From positions 124,001 through 188,000 of the forward strand of contig CAWIQF010000020.1 of NCBI GenBank assembly GCA_963838205.1: a stretch of 64,000 nt of DNA, given 5' to 3'. Each line of letters starts with the position of its first letter. Within the stretch, counting starts at the first letter, position 1. Shown here in pieces: positions 42,112 to 50,892 of the stretch. The notes under the pieces were generated by a model, which ran no database searches, had not been told where the DNA came from, and saw nothing but the letters and a program-made list of their open reading frames with translations. This DNA is from CAIVVT01 sp963838205. GTDB lineage: Bacteria > Acidobacteriota > Terriglobia > Bryobacterales > Bryobacteraceae. The translations under genes were made by a program, and so were the position numbers.

Positions 42112-43416
42112 ATGGATGCTCTTGGTTTGACATCACGGCGTTGCTTTCTCAAGCAGGCCGGGCTCGGCGGCGCGCTGATCACAACGGCAGCTGGTCAAAC
42201 CCGCCTGCTGGGCGCAAACGACAGAATCAACGTGGCGTTCATTGGCACCGGCGGTCGCGGCAACTGGCTAATGGACCTCGTCCTGAAGCACAGGCAGGAG
42301 AAGCCCGATGTCGAGATTGTCGCCGTGTGCGACGTATATCAAAAGCGCCTGAGCGCCGCGTCGCAAAAAGCGGGCGGCGCAAAGATCTACGTGCACCACG
42401 AAGAACTGCTGCAGCGCTCTGACATCGATGCGGTCTTCATAGCCACGCCGGACCACTGGCACGCGCCAATTACCCTTCTGGCGATGGAAACCGGCAAAGA
42501 CGTCTACGTAGAGAAGCCAATGACACACACGGTCGAAGAGGCCAAGCGTGTCGCTCATAGGGCACAGGAGCTGAAGCGAATCGTGCAGGTGGGCGTTCAA
42601 GGCACCTCCTGGACCCGCTGGCACAGGATGAAGGAGATCGTGCAGTCCGGCATGATCGGCAAGGTCGTGGCGGTCCAGGGCACGTACAGTCGCAACGATC
42701 CGCAGGGTGACTGGAACTGGCCGATCGACCCGGGCGCAGGTCCAAATGGCAAAGGCGAAGATCACATCGACTGGGTACAATGGCTTGGCGTTGCGGCTGC
42801 GAGGTCCTTCGACGCGGATCGTTTCTTCCGTTTTCGCAAGTACTGGGATTACTCGGGCGGTATCGCCACGGATTTGCATTACCACATTGTGGCTCCGTTC
42901 CATGTCGCACTTTCCAATGACCATCCCACGCGCGTGGCTGGCATGGGAGGAGCCTGGATTTACAAGGATGGGCGCGAAGTTCCTGACACATTCCTTACCG
43001 CAGCCGATTACCCGAGCAACTACTCTATGACCATTCAATCTTCGCAGGTGAATGAGAATGGACCGGTGCTACTCTTGCGCGGGACGGAGGCTACGATTCA
43101 CCTTGGCGATGAATGGGAAGGTCCGCAGGGCCGCCAGCGCGACTACGCGCAAATCGTCCCTGAGTCGCCCTTCGTCGAATCATTCAAAAAGAAATTCGGC
43201 AAGGAGGAAGTGCGCATCGACGGTGTCGGCAACGAGGGGGACCTCAAGCATGTCGACAACTTCCTCGACTGCGTGCGATCGAGGCAGCAACCGAACTGTC
43301 ACGCCGACCTGGGCTTCAAGGTGATGACGACGATCGACCTCTCCGTTCGGTCCTACAGAAATGGCAAGATGTATTACTTTGACGCGGGGCGTGAGCAGGT
43401 TGTCGAAAAGGAATAA
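42112..43416 (+). CDS. Tat-exported Gfo/Idh/MocA family oxidoreductase
   Basis: The 434-residue product begins with a textbook Tat signal (TSRRCFLKQAGLGGALITTAAGQ) and then a Rossmann domain (NVAFIGTGGRGNWLMDLVL; AVCDVYQKR; DAVFIATPDHWHAPITLLAMETGKDVYVEKPMTHTVEEAKR), typical of Gfo/Idh/MocA with the EKP lysine. C-terminal catalytic part: VQGTYSRNDPQGDWNWP, DLHYHIVAPFHVAL. An NAD(P)-dependent sugar oxidoreductase acting in the periplasm with cofactor already bound before export is the usual model. A second family member follows 3 nt downstream. Confidence 0.92.
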   Translation: MDALGLTSRRCFLKQAGLGGALITTAAGQTRLLGANDRINVAFIGTGGRGNWLMDLVLKHRQEKPDVEIVAVCDVYQKRLSAASQKAGGAKIYVHHEELLQRSDIDAVFIATPDHWHAPITLLAMETGKDVYVEKPMTHTVEEAKRVAHRAQELKRIVQVGVQGTSWTRWHRMKEIVQSGMIGKVVAVQGTYSRNDPQGDWNWPIDPGAGPNGKGEDHIDWVQWLGVAAARSFDADRFFRFRKYWDYSGGIATDLHYHIVAPFHVALSNDHPTRVAGMGGAWIYKDGREVPDTFLTAADYPSNYSMTIQSSQVNENGPVLLLRGTEATIHLGDEWEGPQGRQRDYAQIVPESPFVESFKKKFGKEEVRIDGVGNEGDLKHVDNFLDCVRSRQQPNCHADLGFKVMTTIDLSVRSYRNGKMYYFDAGREQVVEKE

Positions 43417-43419
43417 CCA

Positions 43420-44514
43420 ATGGCGAATTCGGGAAAGGTGAAGGTCGGAATAATAGGCAGCGGATTCGAGGCCGATATTCATGCCGCTTCGTTTCAGCTC
43501 ATGCCGGAGGAAGCCGAGGTCGTTGCAGTCGCATCGCCGACGTTGGGCAATGCCGCCAAGCTTGCGGCGCGTTATGGGATCCCGAGCGCGTTTGAAGATT
43601 ACCAGAAGATGCTGGAGCAGCCGGACCTCGAGATGGTCAGTATCACCGCGCCGAACAGGCTCCACGCTCAAATGACGTACGACATTGCGAATGCCGGCAA
43701 ACACGTTATTTGCGAGAAGCCTTTGTGTATCACTCTCGACGAAGCCGACGAGATGATCGACACCTGCAGGCGGAAAGGCGTGCTGCTGCTGTACGCCGAG
43801 GAGCTATTCTTCACGCCGAAATACGTGAAAGCTAAAGAGATGGCGGACACCGGTGCATTCGGTAAAGTGCACCTGTTCAAGCAGAGCGAGAAGCACTTTG
43901 GGCCGCATGCCAACTGGTTCTGGGATGTTGAGCAATCGGGCGGCGGGGTTTTCATGGACATGGGTTGTCACGGCATCGCATTCTGCTATTGGTTCCTCGG
44001 CCGGCCTGCCATTAAAGACGTTCTCTGTCACATGGGAACGTATGTGCACGCGGACAAGACGGAAGGAGAGGATGAGTCTCTATGCATTTGTGAATTTGTC
44101 AATGGAGCGGTTGGCGTTGTCGAAAACAGTTGGGCCCGGCGCGGCGGCATGGACGACCGAATAGAAGTTTACGGTGAAGGAGGCGTGACCTACGCAAACC
44201 TTCACATGGGCAACGCACTTCCGACCTACAGCGAATACGGCTATGGGTATGCGGTCGAAAAGGCTCCGACCACGAAGGGCTGGACTTACCCTGTGTTTGA
44301 AGAACTCTGGAACTATGGGATTCCTCAGGAAATGCGTCATTTCGCACGCTGTGTCCGCGGAAAGGAAGAACCAGACGCTACGGGCCAGGACGGGCGCGTG
44401 GTTATGGAAGCGCTCTATGCCGGGTATGCGTCGGCGGGCAGCGGTTCCAAGACACGGTTGCCGTTCCGTCCAGCAGGAGTCAGCCGGCCGATTGATCTGT
44501 GGTTGAAAAGATAA
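43420..44514 (+). CDS. Cytosolic Gfo/Idh/MocA family oxidoreductase
   Basis: The 364-residue product has a Rossmann start VKVGIIGSGFEADIHAASF, the EKPLCITLDEADEMI motif with the conserved Lys, and FFTPKYVKAKEMADTGAFGKVHLFKQSEKHFGPHANWFWDVEQSGGGVFMDMGCHGIAFCYWFLG (the D-x-GxH catalytic His in MDMGCH). No signal peptide, so it acts in the cytosol. It probably reduces or oxidises a cyclitol or sugar acid, as in inositol-type catabolism. It is immediately downstream of, and probably cotranscribed with, the exported paralog. Confidence 0.92.
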   Translation: MANSGKVKVGIIGSGFEADIHAASFQLMPEEAEVVAVASPTLGNAAKLAARYGIPSAFEDYQKMLEQPDLEMVSITAPNRLHAQMTYDIANAGKHVICEKPLCITLDEADEMIDTCRRKGVLLLYAEELFFTPKYVKAKEMADTGAFGKVHLFKQSEKHFGPHANWFWDVEQSGGGVFMDMGCHGIAFCYWFLGRPAIKDVLCHMGTYVHADKTEGEDESLCICEFVNGAVGVVENSWARRGGMDDRIEVYGEGGVTYANLHMGNALPTYSEYGYGYAVEKAPTTKGWTYPVFEELWNYGIPQEMRHFARCVRGKEEPDATGQDGRVVMEALYAGYASAGSGSKTRLPFRPAGVSRPIDLWLKR

Positions 44515-44818
44515 TGCGCGGCCTGTGGGCGCTGCCGGTCCCTGGTTTGATCCACCTCGCAGAATCAGCGACACAATGCCGATCGGTGCCTCAATCATGC
44601 CGAACGCACGAAGCGCATTTCTTGCTTTGTGGGAGAGCCTGCTCGAACTGGACCGCGACCTCTCTCATCACTAGAATTACAGGCAGAGAGAGCTGAATTG
44701 GTTAGCGTTACGCGTACAAGGCTCGGACAAGCGGCTGCGGGAGTCAACTGGATCGCGCCGATAGCGGCCGGGTTCCAATTGATTTCGGAGTAGCAGCTCC
44801 GAACCGGAAGAGAGGTTT
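44515..44818. other. Intergenic gap without supported gene
   Basis: About 300 bp between the second oxidoreductase and the DUF4832-like gene. I see no coding region, repeat or clear promoter, only a GGAAGAGAGG site shortly before the next ATG. Confidence 0.5.
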
Positions 44819-46213
44819 ATGTTCAGATCCAGATTGCTTTTGTTGCTCGCATTAGGCCCGCTGTTCGCGCAGGACCCGGTTGTCGTTCGTCCGAAGGAGA
44901 TCGACGACGTCCTGACGAACCCCGGGATGGGATTTATGACATTCCAGCGGTTCAATGGAGACGAGTTGAACCAGGGCCTGAAATGGACCGAGGGTTTTCC
45001 GATTGTTTACCAGCCATTCAAAGGAAGCCTCGGAAATAAGAACCATCCGGACACATCCATCGCTTATTTCCGTGTGTACTGGAGGTACGTCGAAGCGGAG
45101 CGCGACAAGTACGACTGGAAGTTGTTTGATACTGCGCTCAAAACCGCGCACAACCGTGGACAGACACTCATGATCCGCATCGCGCCGTATGGCAGTTCGA
45201 ATGAAAAGAAAGACGACGTGCCCGATTGGTATCGTGCCGAAGTGGGTGAGGAGTCGGGTAAACTTGCAATTCAGAAATGGCGGACCGACCCCGAACGTCC
45301 ATTGTATGCAGAACGCTTCGGAGGGTTTATCCGCGCGTTTGGGAAACGCTACGACGGTCATCCGGACCTGGAAAGCGTGGACCTGGCGATCGTTGGAGCG
45401 TGGGGCGAAGGGGCGGGCGCCGATAAGCTAAGTGAGAATACACGCGCGGCGCTCGTTGACGCCTATCTCGAAGCGTTTTCAAAGACGCCATTGGTGATGT
45501 TGCTCACGGACGAAAAAACCAACAAGTACGCCCTTTCCAAAAAGGACGTCGGGTGGCGCGTGGACTGTCTGGGAGATATGGGGGGCTTCAACCCGGCGTG
45601 GAACCATATGTACGACTATTACCCAGAAGCCATCGTCAACTTCGGGATGCGGGATGCCTGGCAGAAAGCGCCGGTGAGTTTTGAAGTCTGCTGGGTGATG
45701 CAGTATTGGAAGGACAAGGGTTGGGATGTTGATTATATCATCGACCAATCGCTCAAGTGGCACATCTCCTCCTTCAATGGGAAGTCGTCGGCCGTGCCGC
45801 CCGAATGGAAGCCGCAGGTTGACAGATGGCTGAAGAGGATGGGCTACCGGTTTGTGTTGCGAAGGTTCACCTATCAGCCCGCGGTCAAGGCGCAGGGTAA
45901 GCTCGAGTTCGCAACCTGGTGGGAGAACAAGGGCGTCGCGCCGATTTACAAGCAATACCTGCTCGCGCTGAGGCTCAAGAGTGGATCGCAAACCGCGATC
46001 CTTCCGACGGACGCGGACATCCGTACCTGGTTGCCCGGCGACACCGTATATGACAACGCGGTGTTCGTTCCGGCCGAACTGCCGGCCGGAGAGTACGATC
46101 TCGAAATCGCGCTGCTGGACCCCATTTCTAGGCAGCCGAAGGTGAAACTCGCGATAGCCGGTCTCCAGTCGGACGGGTGGTACGCGCTAGGCAAGATCAG
46201 AGTCGTGGAGTAG
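44819..46213 (+). CDS. Secreted DUF4832/GH-like protein
   Basis: The 464-residue product has a short signal peptide (RSRLLLLLALGPLFAQDP) and a TIM-barrel-like domain: DVLTNPGMGFMTFQRF near the start, YFRVYWRYVEAERDKYDWKLFDTAL, TLMIRIAPYGS, ESVDLAIVGAWGEGAG (a candidate acid Glu in WGEG), VMLLTDE. This is the usual pattern of DUF4832-type proteins related to clan-A glycosidases. The C-terminal ~110 residues form a beta-sandwich (FATWWENKGVAPIYKQYLLALRL). A glycan-degrading role fits its neighbours. Confidence 0.75.
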   Translation: MFRSRLLLLLALGPLFAQDPVVVRPKEIDDVLTNPGMGFMTFQRFNGDELNQGLKWTEGFPIVYQPFKGSLGNKNHPDTSIAYFRVYWRYVEAERDKYDWKLFDTALKTAHNRGQTLMIRIAPYGSSNEKKDDVPDWYRAEVGEESGKLAIQKWRTDPERPLYAERFGGFIRAFGKRYDGHPDLESVDLAIVGAWGEGAGADKLSENTRAALVDAYLEAFSKTPLVMLLTDEKTNKYALSKKDVGWRVDCLGDMGGFNPAWNHMYDYYPEAIVNFGMRDAWQKAPVSFEVCWVMQYWKDKGWDVDYIIDQSLKWHISSFNGKSSAVPPEWKPQVDRWLKRMGYRFVLRRFTYQPAVKAQGKLEFATWWENKGVAPIYKQYLLALRLKSGSQTAILPTDADIRTWLPGDTVYDNAVFVPAELPAGEYDLEIALLDPISRQPKVKLAIAGLQSDGWYALGKIRVVE

Positions 46214-46286
46214 GGGATGGGAGTCGCATTCGCCCGATGTCACAAAGGCGCATTTCGCCAACGGGGAGAAATGGCGAGGATAAGCG

Positions 46287-47381
46287 ATGAAACGTAGGAC
46301 CTTTCTATCCACCTCGGGAGGGGCGGCCGCAGCACTAACCGGCGGGGGCGCGCCGGCCGCGGCGGTGAAGAAGCCGTTGCCGGCGCTGATGAAACTGGGT
46401 TGCCAGAGCGCGCCGAGCAACGAAGTTCACTTCGGCTTCCTGGCCCGTTATGGCGTGCGCAACGTGTGCGGCTATCCGGAGATCGCCGGAGGGCGCCTGT
46501 ATGCGACGGTGGACGAACTCAAGCAATTGCGCGATCTAGCCGACCGGTATGGCATCAGTATCGATTGCCTGGCACCGCCGTTCCTTTCCTCGAGCCACAT
46601 CGACACGGAGAAGCACGGCGCCATTCTGCTGGCGCAGAGCCCGGAGCGGGATCGCGATATCGAGGCCATGCAGACGCTGATCAGGAACTGCGCGGCCGCC
46701 GGGATTGCTTCGATCAAATACAACATGAGCCTCCTGGGCGTATTGCGCACGGGCCGGACGAAGGGCCGTGGCGATGCGCTGTACAGCACCTGGAAACTAA
46801 GAGAGGCGCGGCCCGAGAAGGCTCTGACGCGGGCGGGAGTTGTGAATGCCGATCAGTTCTGGGAGCGCATCGCGTATTTTCTCGAGCGCGTGATTCCGGT
46901 GGCCAACGAGTACAAGGTCCGCATGGCGTGCCATCCGCACGATCCGGGCGTTCCGCCGGAAGGGTACCAGGGCGTCAATCGCGTGCTGGGCACCGTGGAC
47001 GGGTTGAAGAAGTTCGTCGAGATTCGGGTGAGCCCATATCACGGGCTGAACTTCTGCCAGGGCACGGTAGCGGAGATGCTGCAGGATCCGGGCAAGGAGA
47101 TCTTCGACGTGATCCGCTATTTCGGGTCGCGGAAGAAGATCTTCAACGTGCACTTCCGGAACATACGCGGCAAGCGCGACGACTTCCAGGAAGTGTACCC
47201 GGACGAGGGCGACATTGATTTCGTACAGGCGATCAAGGTCTATCGCGAGGTCGGCTATCCTTACCTGCTGATGCCGGACCATGTTCCGCAGGCGCCTGGC
47301 GACACGAACGGATTGCAGTCGTTTGCGTTCTGCTACGGCTACATCCGGGCGCTGATCCAGGCCCTCGACCACATGGCCTGA
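46287..47381 (+). CDS. Mannonate dehydratase-like (UxuA-like) enzyme with Tat signal
   Basis: The 364-residue product begins KRRTFLSTSGGAAAALTGGG, a Tat-type signal, followed by a xylose-isomerase-like TIM barrel. Conserved motifs are those of mannonate dehydratase: RMACHPHDPGVPPEGYQGVNRVLG, SPYHGLNFCQGTVAEML, FGSRKKIFNVHFRNIRGKRDDFQEVYPDEGDID, and LLMPDHVPQAPG. The His and Cys in CHPHDPG and FCQG, and His in NVHFRN and PDHVP, are the expected metal ligands. UxuA normally acts in the cytosol on D-mannonate; export is unusual, and the substrate may be a related sugar acid. Confidence 0.85.
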   Translation: MKRRTFLSTSGGAAAALTGGGAPAAAVKKPLPALMKLGCQSAPSNEVHFGFLARYGVRNVCGYPEIAGGRLYATVDELKQLRDLADRYGISIDCLAPPFLSSSHIDTEKHGAILLAQSPERDRDIEAMQTLIRNCAAAGIASIKYNMSLLGVLRTGRTKGRGDALYSTWKLREARPEKALTRAGVVNADQFWERIAYFLERVIPVANEYKVRMACHPHDPGVPPEGYQGVNRVLGTVDGLKKFVEIRVSPYHGLNFCQGTVAEMLQDPGKEIFDVIRYFGSRKKIFNVHFRNIRGKRDDFQEVYPDEGDIDFVQAIKVYREVGYPYLLMPDHVPQAPGDTNGLQSFAFCYGYIRALIQALDHMA

Positions 47382-47454
47382 GCGGGCGAGAGTTTGGCCA
47401 TGTTTTCTCAAATTGGCGGGCGAGGAAACTCGGCGGAGCGCCTGAAACTGGGAG

Positions 47455-47531
47455 TGGTACGCCCGGCAAGGTTCGAACTTGCGACCTTTTGCTCCGGAGG
47501 CAAACGCTCTATCCAGCTGAGCTACGGGCGC
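47455..47531 (-). tRNA. tRNA-Arg (anticodon CCG)
   Basis: The minus strand folds into a cloverleaf: acceptor GCGCCCG/CGGGCGT (first pair G-U), D arm GCTC...GAGC, anticodon stem TTTGC/GCAAA with loop CTCCGGA (anticodon CCG, reading CGG), T arm GCAAG/CTTGC with TTCGAAC, discriminator A and encoded CCA. Length 77 nt. Confidence 0.95.
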
Positions 47532-47630
47532 GTACCGTTCTCATTGTAACCCAACCTCGGCCTTGGTGAACGATTTGGTGCCTGATCCGCGCTCGCGCGA
47601 CCGGCCGGCTTGCGAAGAGCGCAAAAAGCA

Positions 47631-47786
47631 AAAAATGAGGAACAAAGCCAATTGTCAACTTTGCTTTTTAGAATAATAGGCTTACGCTGTGAATATTCGC
47701 CGACATTTCGCAATTGTCAAAGAACTGGGCCGCCGCGACCAAAAAAGCGGCCTGCCACCTTAATCATACGCCCGGGTGTCAAGCGC
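47631..47786. repeat. Dispersed intergenic repeat, copy B
   Basis: Homologous to 12931-13096 (GAGGAACAAAGCCAATT, CAATTGTCAAAGAACTGGGC, CCCGGGTGTCAAGCG). It leads straight into the duplicated glycosyltransferase 5' region, whose other copy carries part of the same element at about 52070-52150. The rest of the 47532-47932 gap is leader sequence. Confidence 0.6.
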
Positions 47787-47932
47787 TTCGCGGGCACCCG
47801 GCCCCCGCGCGGGTGCCCGCGCGGGCACTCCGAGGATGCGACGCAGGTCGGCTGACTCCGGCCCGGCGGTTCGCCCATCGCGCAGGCTGGCGCAGACAAG
47901 GGTCGGGACATCCCCGCAAGCGGTCTGATATC

Positions 47933-48367
47933 ATGGCTCGAAGATCGGAGGAGGGTCCGGTGCCGACGCCTGCGACCAGCGACATTTCCGTCGTCATTCC
48001 TTACTGCAACCGCGAGCAGTATATAGACGAGGCGATTCAATCCGTTCTGGCACAAACCCTCCAACCTCTCGAAATCATTATTGTCAACGATTGTTCCCGC
48101 GAATCCTCTCGCAGATACCTCGACCGGTATGCGGGAGTCTGCAGCATCGTCGACCTGCCGGTGAACGTAGGGCTTGCGGCGGCCCGCAACGAAGGGATCC
48201 GGCGGACGCGGGGCCAGTTCGTTGCTTTCCTGGATGACGACGACGTCTGGCTGCCTGAAAAGCTGGAGCGACAGCGCCAGTACATGGCCGAGCACCCCCG
48301 CTGCGTCGCCCGCCGACTTTCCGCACCGCACAGATTAATGAAGAGCCCGTGGAGGCCATTGCCTTGA
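47933..48367 (+). pseudogene. Truncated GT2 glycosyltransferase (duplicate of 52291-53211)
   Basis: The first ~125 residues are almost identical to the intact GT2 at 52291: SDISVVIPYCNREQYIDEAIQSVL, LEIIIVNDCSRESSRRYLDRYAG, FVAFLDDDDVWLPEKLERQRQYMAEHPRC. Homology ends at 48305; the frame then runs on for about 20 unrelated residues and stops at 48367. The lost part includes the acceptor-binding half, so it is unlikely to be active. The shared 5' region (with about 100 bp before the start) shows this to be a recent duplication of about 570 bp. Confidence 0.85.
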
Positions 48368-48483
48368 ACCGCGATGCGGCTGACCGGACGGCGGTGGTTG
48401 TTCGACCGCCTGGGGTGAGTGCTTTACAGACAGTTCCCCGGGAGCTTAAGTGGGAATCCCGTTTCGATCCACGAAGGGACCAA

Positions 48484-49521
48484 GTGTCACTATCTGCTTC
48501 GCCCGCATTGAACCAGCATCCCGCACAGCCTTTAATTACCGATTTGTGCAAGGCCATTGCAGAACACTCGAAAGCCTATATGGGCTCGCCGGGCGACTAC
48601 GCATTGCTTAATTTTCCAAACCACGCGAACGTCGGAGACAGCGCCATCTGGCTTGGAGAGCTTGCTCACCTGAAGGCCACTTTTGGTTCCCGGCCGGCGT
48701 TTGTTTGTGAGGAAGGAAACTTTAACGCTGATGATCTAAGAAGAGCCGTGCCGAATGGTCCGATCTTCTTTGAAGGTGGCGGAGATTTTGGTGATCTGTA
48801 TCCACACTGTCAAGTTTTCAGAGAATTGATCATCGAGCAGTTTCCAGACAGGCACATCATACAGCTTCCTCAGAGCTTGAACTTCACCAACCCGGACCTG
48901 ATTGAGAAAACGGCCAGAGTTGTTCATCGACATAAGAAGTTCGTTCTCTTCGTCCGCGACAAGCACAGCCTCGAGATAGCACAGTCGTCTTTTGACTGCC
49001 CCGTGCATCTTGCTCCCGATATGGCGTTTTGCCTCGGCCCAATACGACGCCCCGTAACTGCAAAACATAAGCTGCTCCTGTTACTCAGGACGGACGGGGA
49101 GAGCGCCCGAGTGGGAGAAGCATTGCCGGGCCACCTACCAGAAGGGGTGGTGATTACGGACTGGCTTCGAGACGAGCCGGCGCTTAACCGCAGAATGATA
49201 TTTCTGACAGCGATGAACGGCCTGCTTTCACTTCAGGCGAGTGCCTTGTGTAAACCGGCGCTGCGGCGGGCGTTGTTTCGAAATCTCGCACAAAATCGCT
49301 TAGACCGAGGGGTCAAACTTCTGTCTTCGGCGGAGTTCGTGATTACAGATCGTCTCCACGGTCACATACTCTGCCTATTACTCGGCATTCCCCACATCGC
49401 CCTTGACAATTCGTATGGGAAGTTGAGCGGCTTTATCTCAACTTGGACCAAGGATTGCCCCTTTGTCCGGGTCGCTCCCTCGCTGGATGAAGCAATTCGA
49501 CTATGGGACGCGGTCCAGTGA
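48484..49521 (+). CDS. Polysaccharide pyruvyl transferase-like protein
   Basis: The product is of the ExoV/CsaB-type polysaccharide pyruvyl transferase family, which adds ketal pyruvate to exopolysaccharide sugars. Diagnostic residues are YALLNFPNHANVGDSAIWLGE, GPIFFEGGGDFGDLYPHCQVFRELII, HIIQLPQSLNF, FVRDKHSLEIAQS, LAPDMAFCLG and FVITDRLHGHILCLLLGIPHIALDNSYGKLSGF (RLHxxI with PxxxxDxxxGK). The frame is open from 48349; the GTG at 48484 fits the family best but is uncertain. The gene is inserted between the two copies of the duplicated region. Confidence 0.82.
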   Translation: MSLSASPALNQHPAQPLITDLCKAIAEHSKAYMGSPGDYALLNFPNHANVGDSAIWLGELAHLKATFGSRPAFVCEEGNFNADDLRRAVPNGPIFFEGGGDFGDLYPHCQVFRELIIEQFPDRHIIQLPQSLNFTNPDLIEKTARVVHRHKKFVLFVRDKHSLEIAQSSFDCPVHLAPDMAFCLGPIRRPVTAKHKLLLLLRTDGESARVGEALPGHLPEGVVITDWLRDEPALNRRMIFLTAMNGLLSLQASALCKPALRRALFRNLAQNRLDRGVKLLSSAEFVITDRLHGHILCLLLGIPHIALDNSYGKLSGFISTWTKDCPFVRVAPSLDEAIRLWDAVQ

Positions 49522-49634
49522 GTGTTCCCTTAGGGGCTTACGGCGCTGTTGCTCACGTTGACAGACTCGATGGACTAGCGGCCAACCCGGTCTTTTCTTG
49601 AAGAATGAGATTCACGCGACGGTTTTCCGCCACT

Positions 49635-50726
49635 TCAGGAACGATCGGCCACCGACATCAATACGCGTGCCGACTGGCGTATGGCGACCAGGCATCGTTT
49701 GACCTCTCGCTTCCAGGTTCCAGTGCGCGGCGGCAGGCCGGCCTCGTAGCTATGAACGGCTGATTGCACTGCCGCATATAGGGCGGGCGGAAGACCTGGG
49801 CAGAGCAGTTCCCGCCAGCACAACACGGAATCGCGGTTGAGTTCATGCTGACGCACCAGTTCTGGCGTGAGGGTGTCTGGAAATACGGCGCAGCGATCGA
49901 TACCCAGAGCGCGCAACGCCAGCATGGTCCTGATGCACTTTTCACACAGACCGCAGTTGTATTTCCCTATGTTCTCCCAACACACGCGCAGCCGCGCCAT
50001 GATCTCGGGGTACTGAACCAGGAGGCGCAGTTTCTCAATGCGGGTGTTAGGGCCATCGTGGACGATCTCGACCGCATCACTGGACCAAAGTGGATCCAGC
50101 AGGGGATGCGTACCCCACGGTTCCATATCGGCGTACGACGAGTGGGACGATGCGATGTACACCTTCCCGTGATTTGGTGCGAGCGCATAAGCGACGGCCA
50201 TGAGCACCGCACCGTGGTACATCCTCCAACGGCACGGGATCTTGGCTTGCTCCCAATGCGAATTGGTCCTCACCACAATCAGGCGCTTGCTGAAAAGGCG
50301 GGCCGCTGCACGGGCCTGCTCTTCCACCAGCGGAAACGTGGTCGTCTCCGCCAACGGCACGTCAAAGCCGTGAACCAGCACCAAATTGTCGATTTCGTCC
50401 TGGTGCCTGATGAGGGAATAATAACTGTCCACCCCGCAGGAGAAGAACAGTGATACGCCACTGTGCGGAGCAGGGCATGGGGGAGACGGCTCAAAGGATA
50501 AGGGTACCCGGTGACCGTCAATCCAAGCGGCATAGATATCGCGGATTGTCGCCAGGTTGCTTGCCAGGCGTGGCGAGACACTGCCCAGTTCCGCGGCCTC
50601 TCCCGCGGCGACAGCTTGCACCAACCGTAATGGGATCGACCACTCGGGCGTGCCGGCTAAAGGAACATCGGATTCAATCCAGATTCCTTGGTCTGCTACG
50701 CGCGTGACGGATGTTGCTGGTCCCAT
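49635..50726 (-). CDS. PP-loop (QueC/ATP-pyrophosphatase-like) protein, copy 1
   Basis: The 363-residue product has an unrelated beta-rich N-terminus (about 85 residues), then a PP-loop signature FFSCGVDSYYSL (residues 94-105; SGGxDS-like with Cys in place of the first Gly), LVLVHGFDVPL, and VYIASSHSSYADMEPWGTHPLLDPLWS, the adenylate-binding region of ATP-pyrophosphatases. Near residue 250 is CWENIGKYNCGLCEKCIRTMLALRALG, a zinc site like CxxCxxC of QueC. It probably adenylates a carboxyl or carbamoyl group, perhaps modifying a sugar or an amino acid of the surface polysaccharide. I do not recognise a characterised member. Confidence 0.65.
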   Translation of the reverse strand: MGPATSVTRVADQGIWIESDVPLAGTPEWSIPLRLVQAVAAGEAAELGSVSPRLASNLATIRDIYAAWIDGHRVPLSFEPSPPCPAPHSGVSLFFSCGVDSYYSLIRHQDEIDNLVLVHGFDVPLAETTTFPLVEEQARAAARLFSKRLIVVRTNSHWEQAKIPCRWRMYHGAVLMAVAYALAPNHGKVYIASSHSSYADMEPWGTHPLLDPLWSSDAVEIVHDGPNTRIEKLRLLVQYPEIMARLRVCWENIGKYNCGLCEKCIRTMLALRALGIDRCAVFPDTLTPELVRQHELNRDSVLCWRELLCPGLPPALYAAVQSAVHSYEAGLPPRTGTWKREVKRCLVAIRQSARVLMSVADRS

Positions 50727-50892
50727 TGCCCGGAATCTCCTTTTTCTGATCTTAACCGGGCATAGTAAACCGTCCGGGCCTCTTCAGGCAAGACCAATGG
50801 ACTTTCGCTGTCCATACAAAGCTTTTCCGGCTGGATCCGCAGCTGTGAGCCATGGCGAGGTCCACTGCTGCGGTCGCAGCGGAACCGCAGCC

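Noticed and set aside
47714..47932. N-terminal extension of the truncated GT2
   Set aside because: The frame is open, but the residues come from the duplicated non-coding leader and the ATG at 47933 matches the start of the intact copy.
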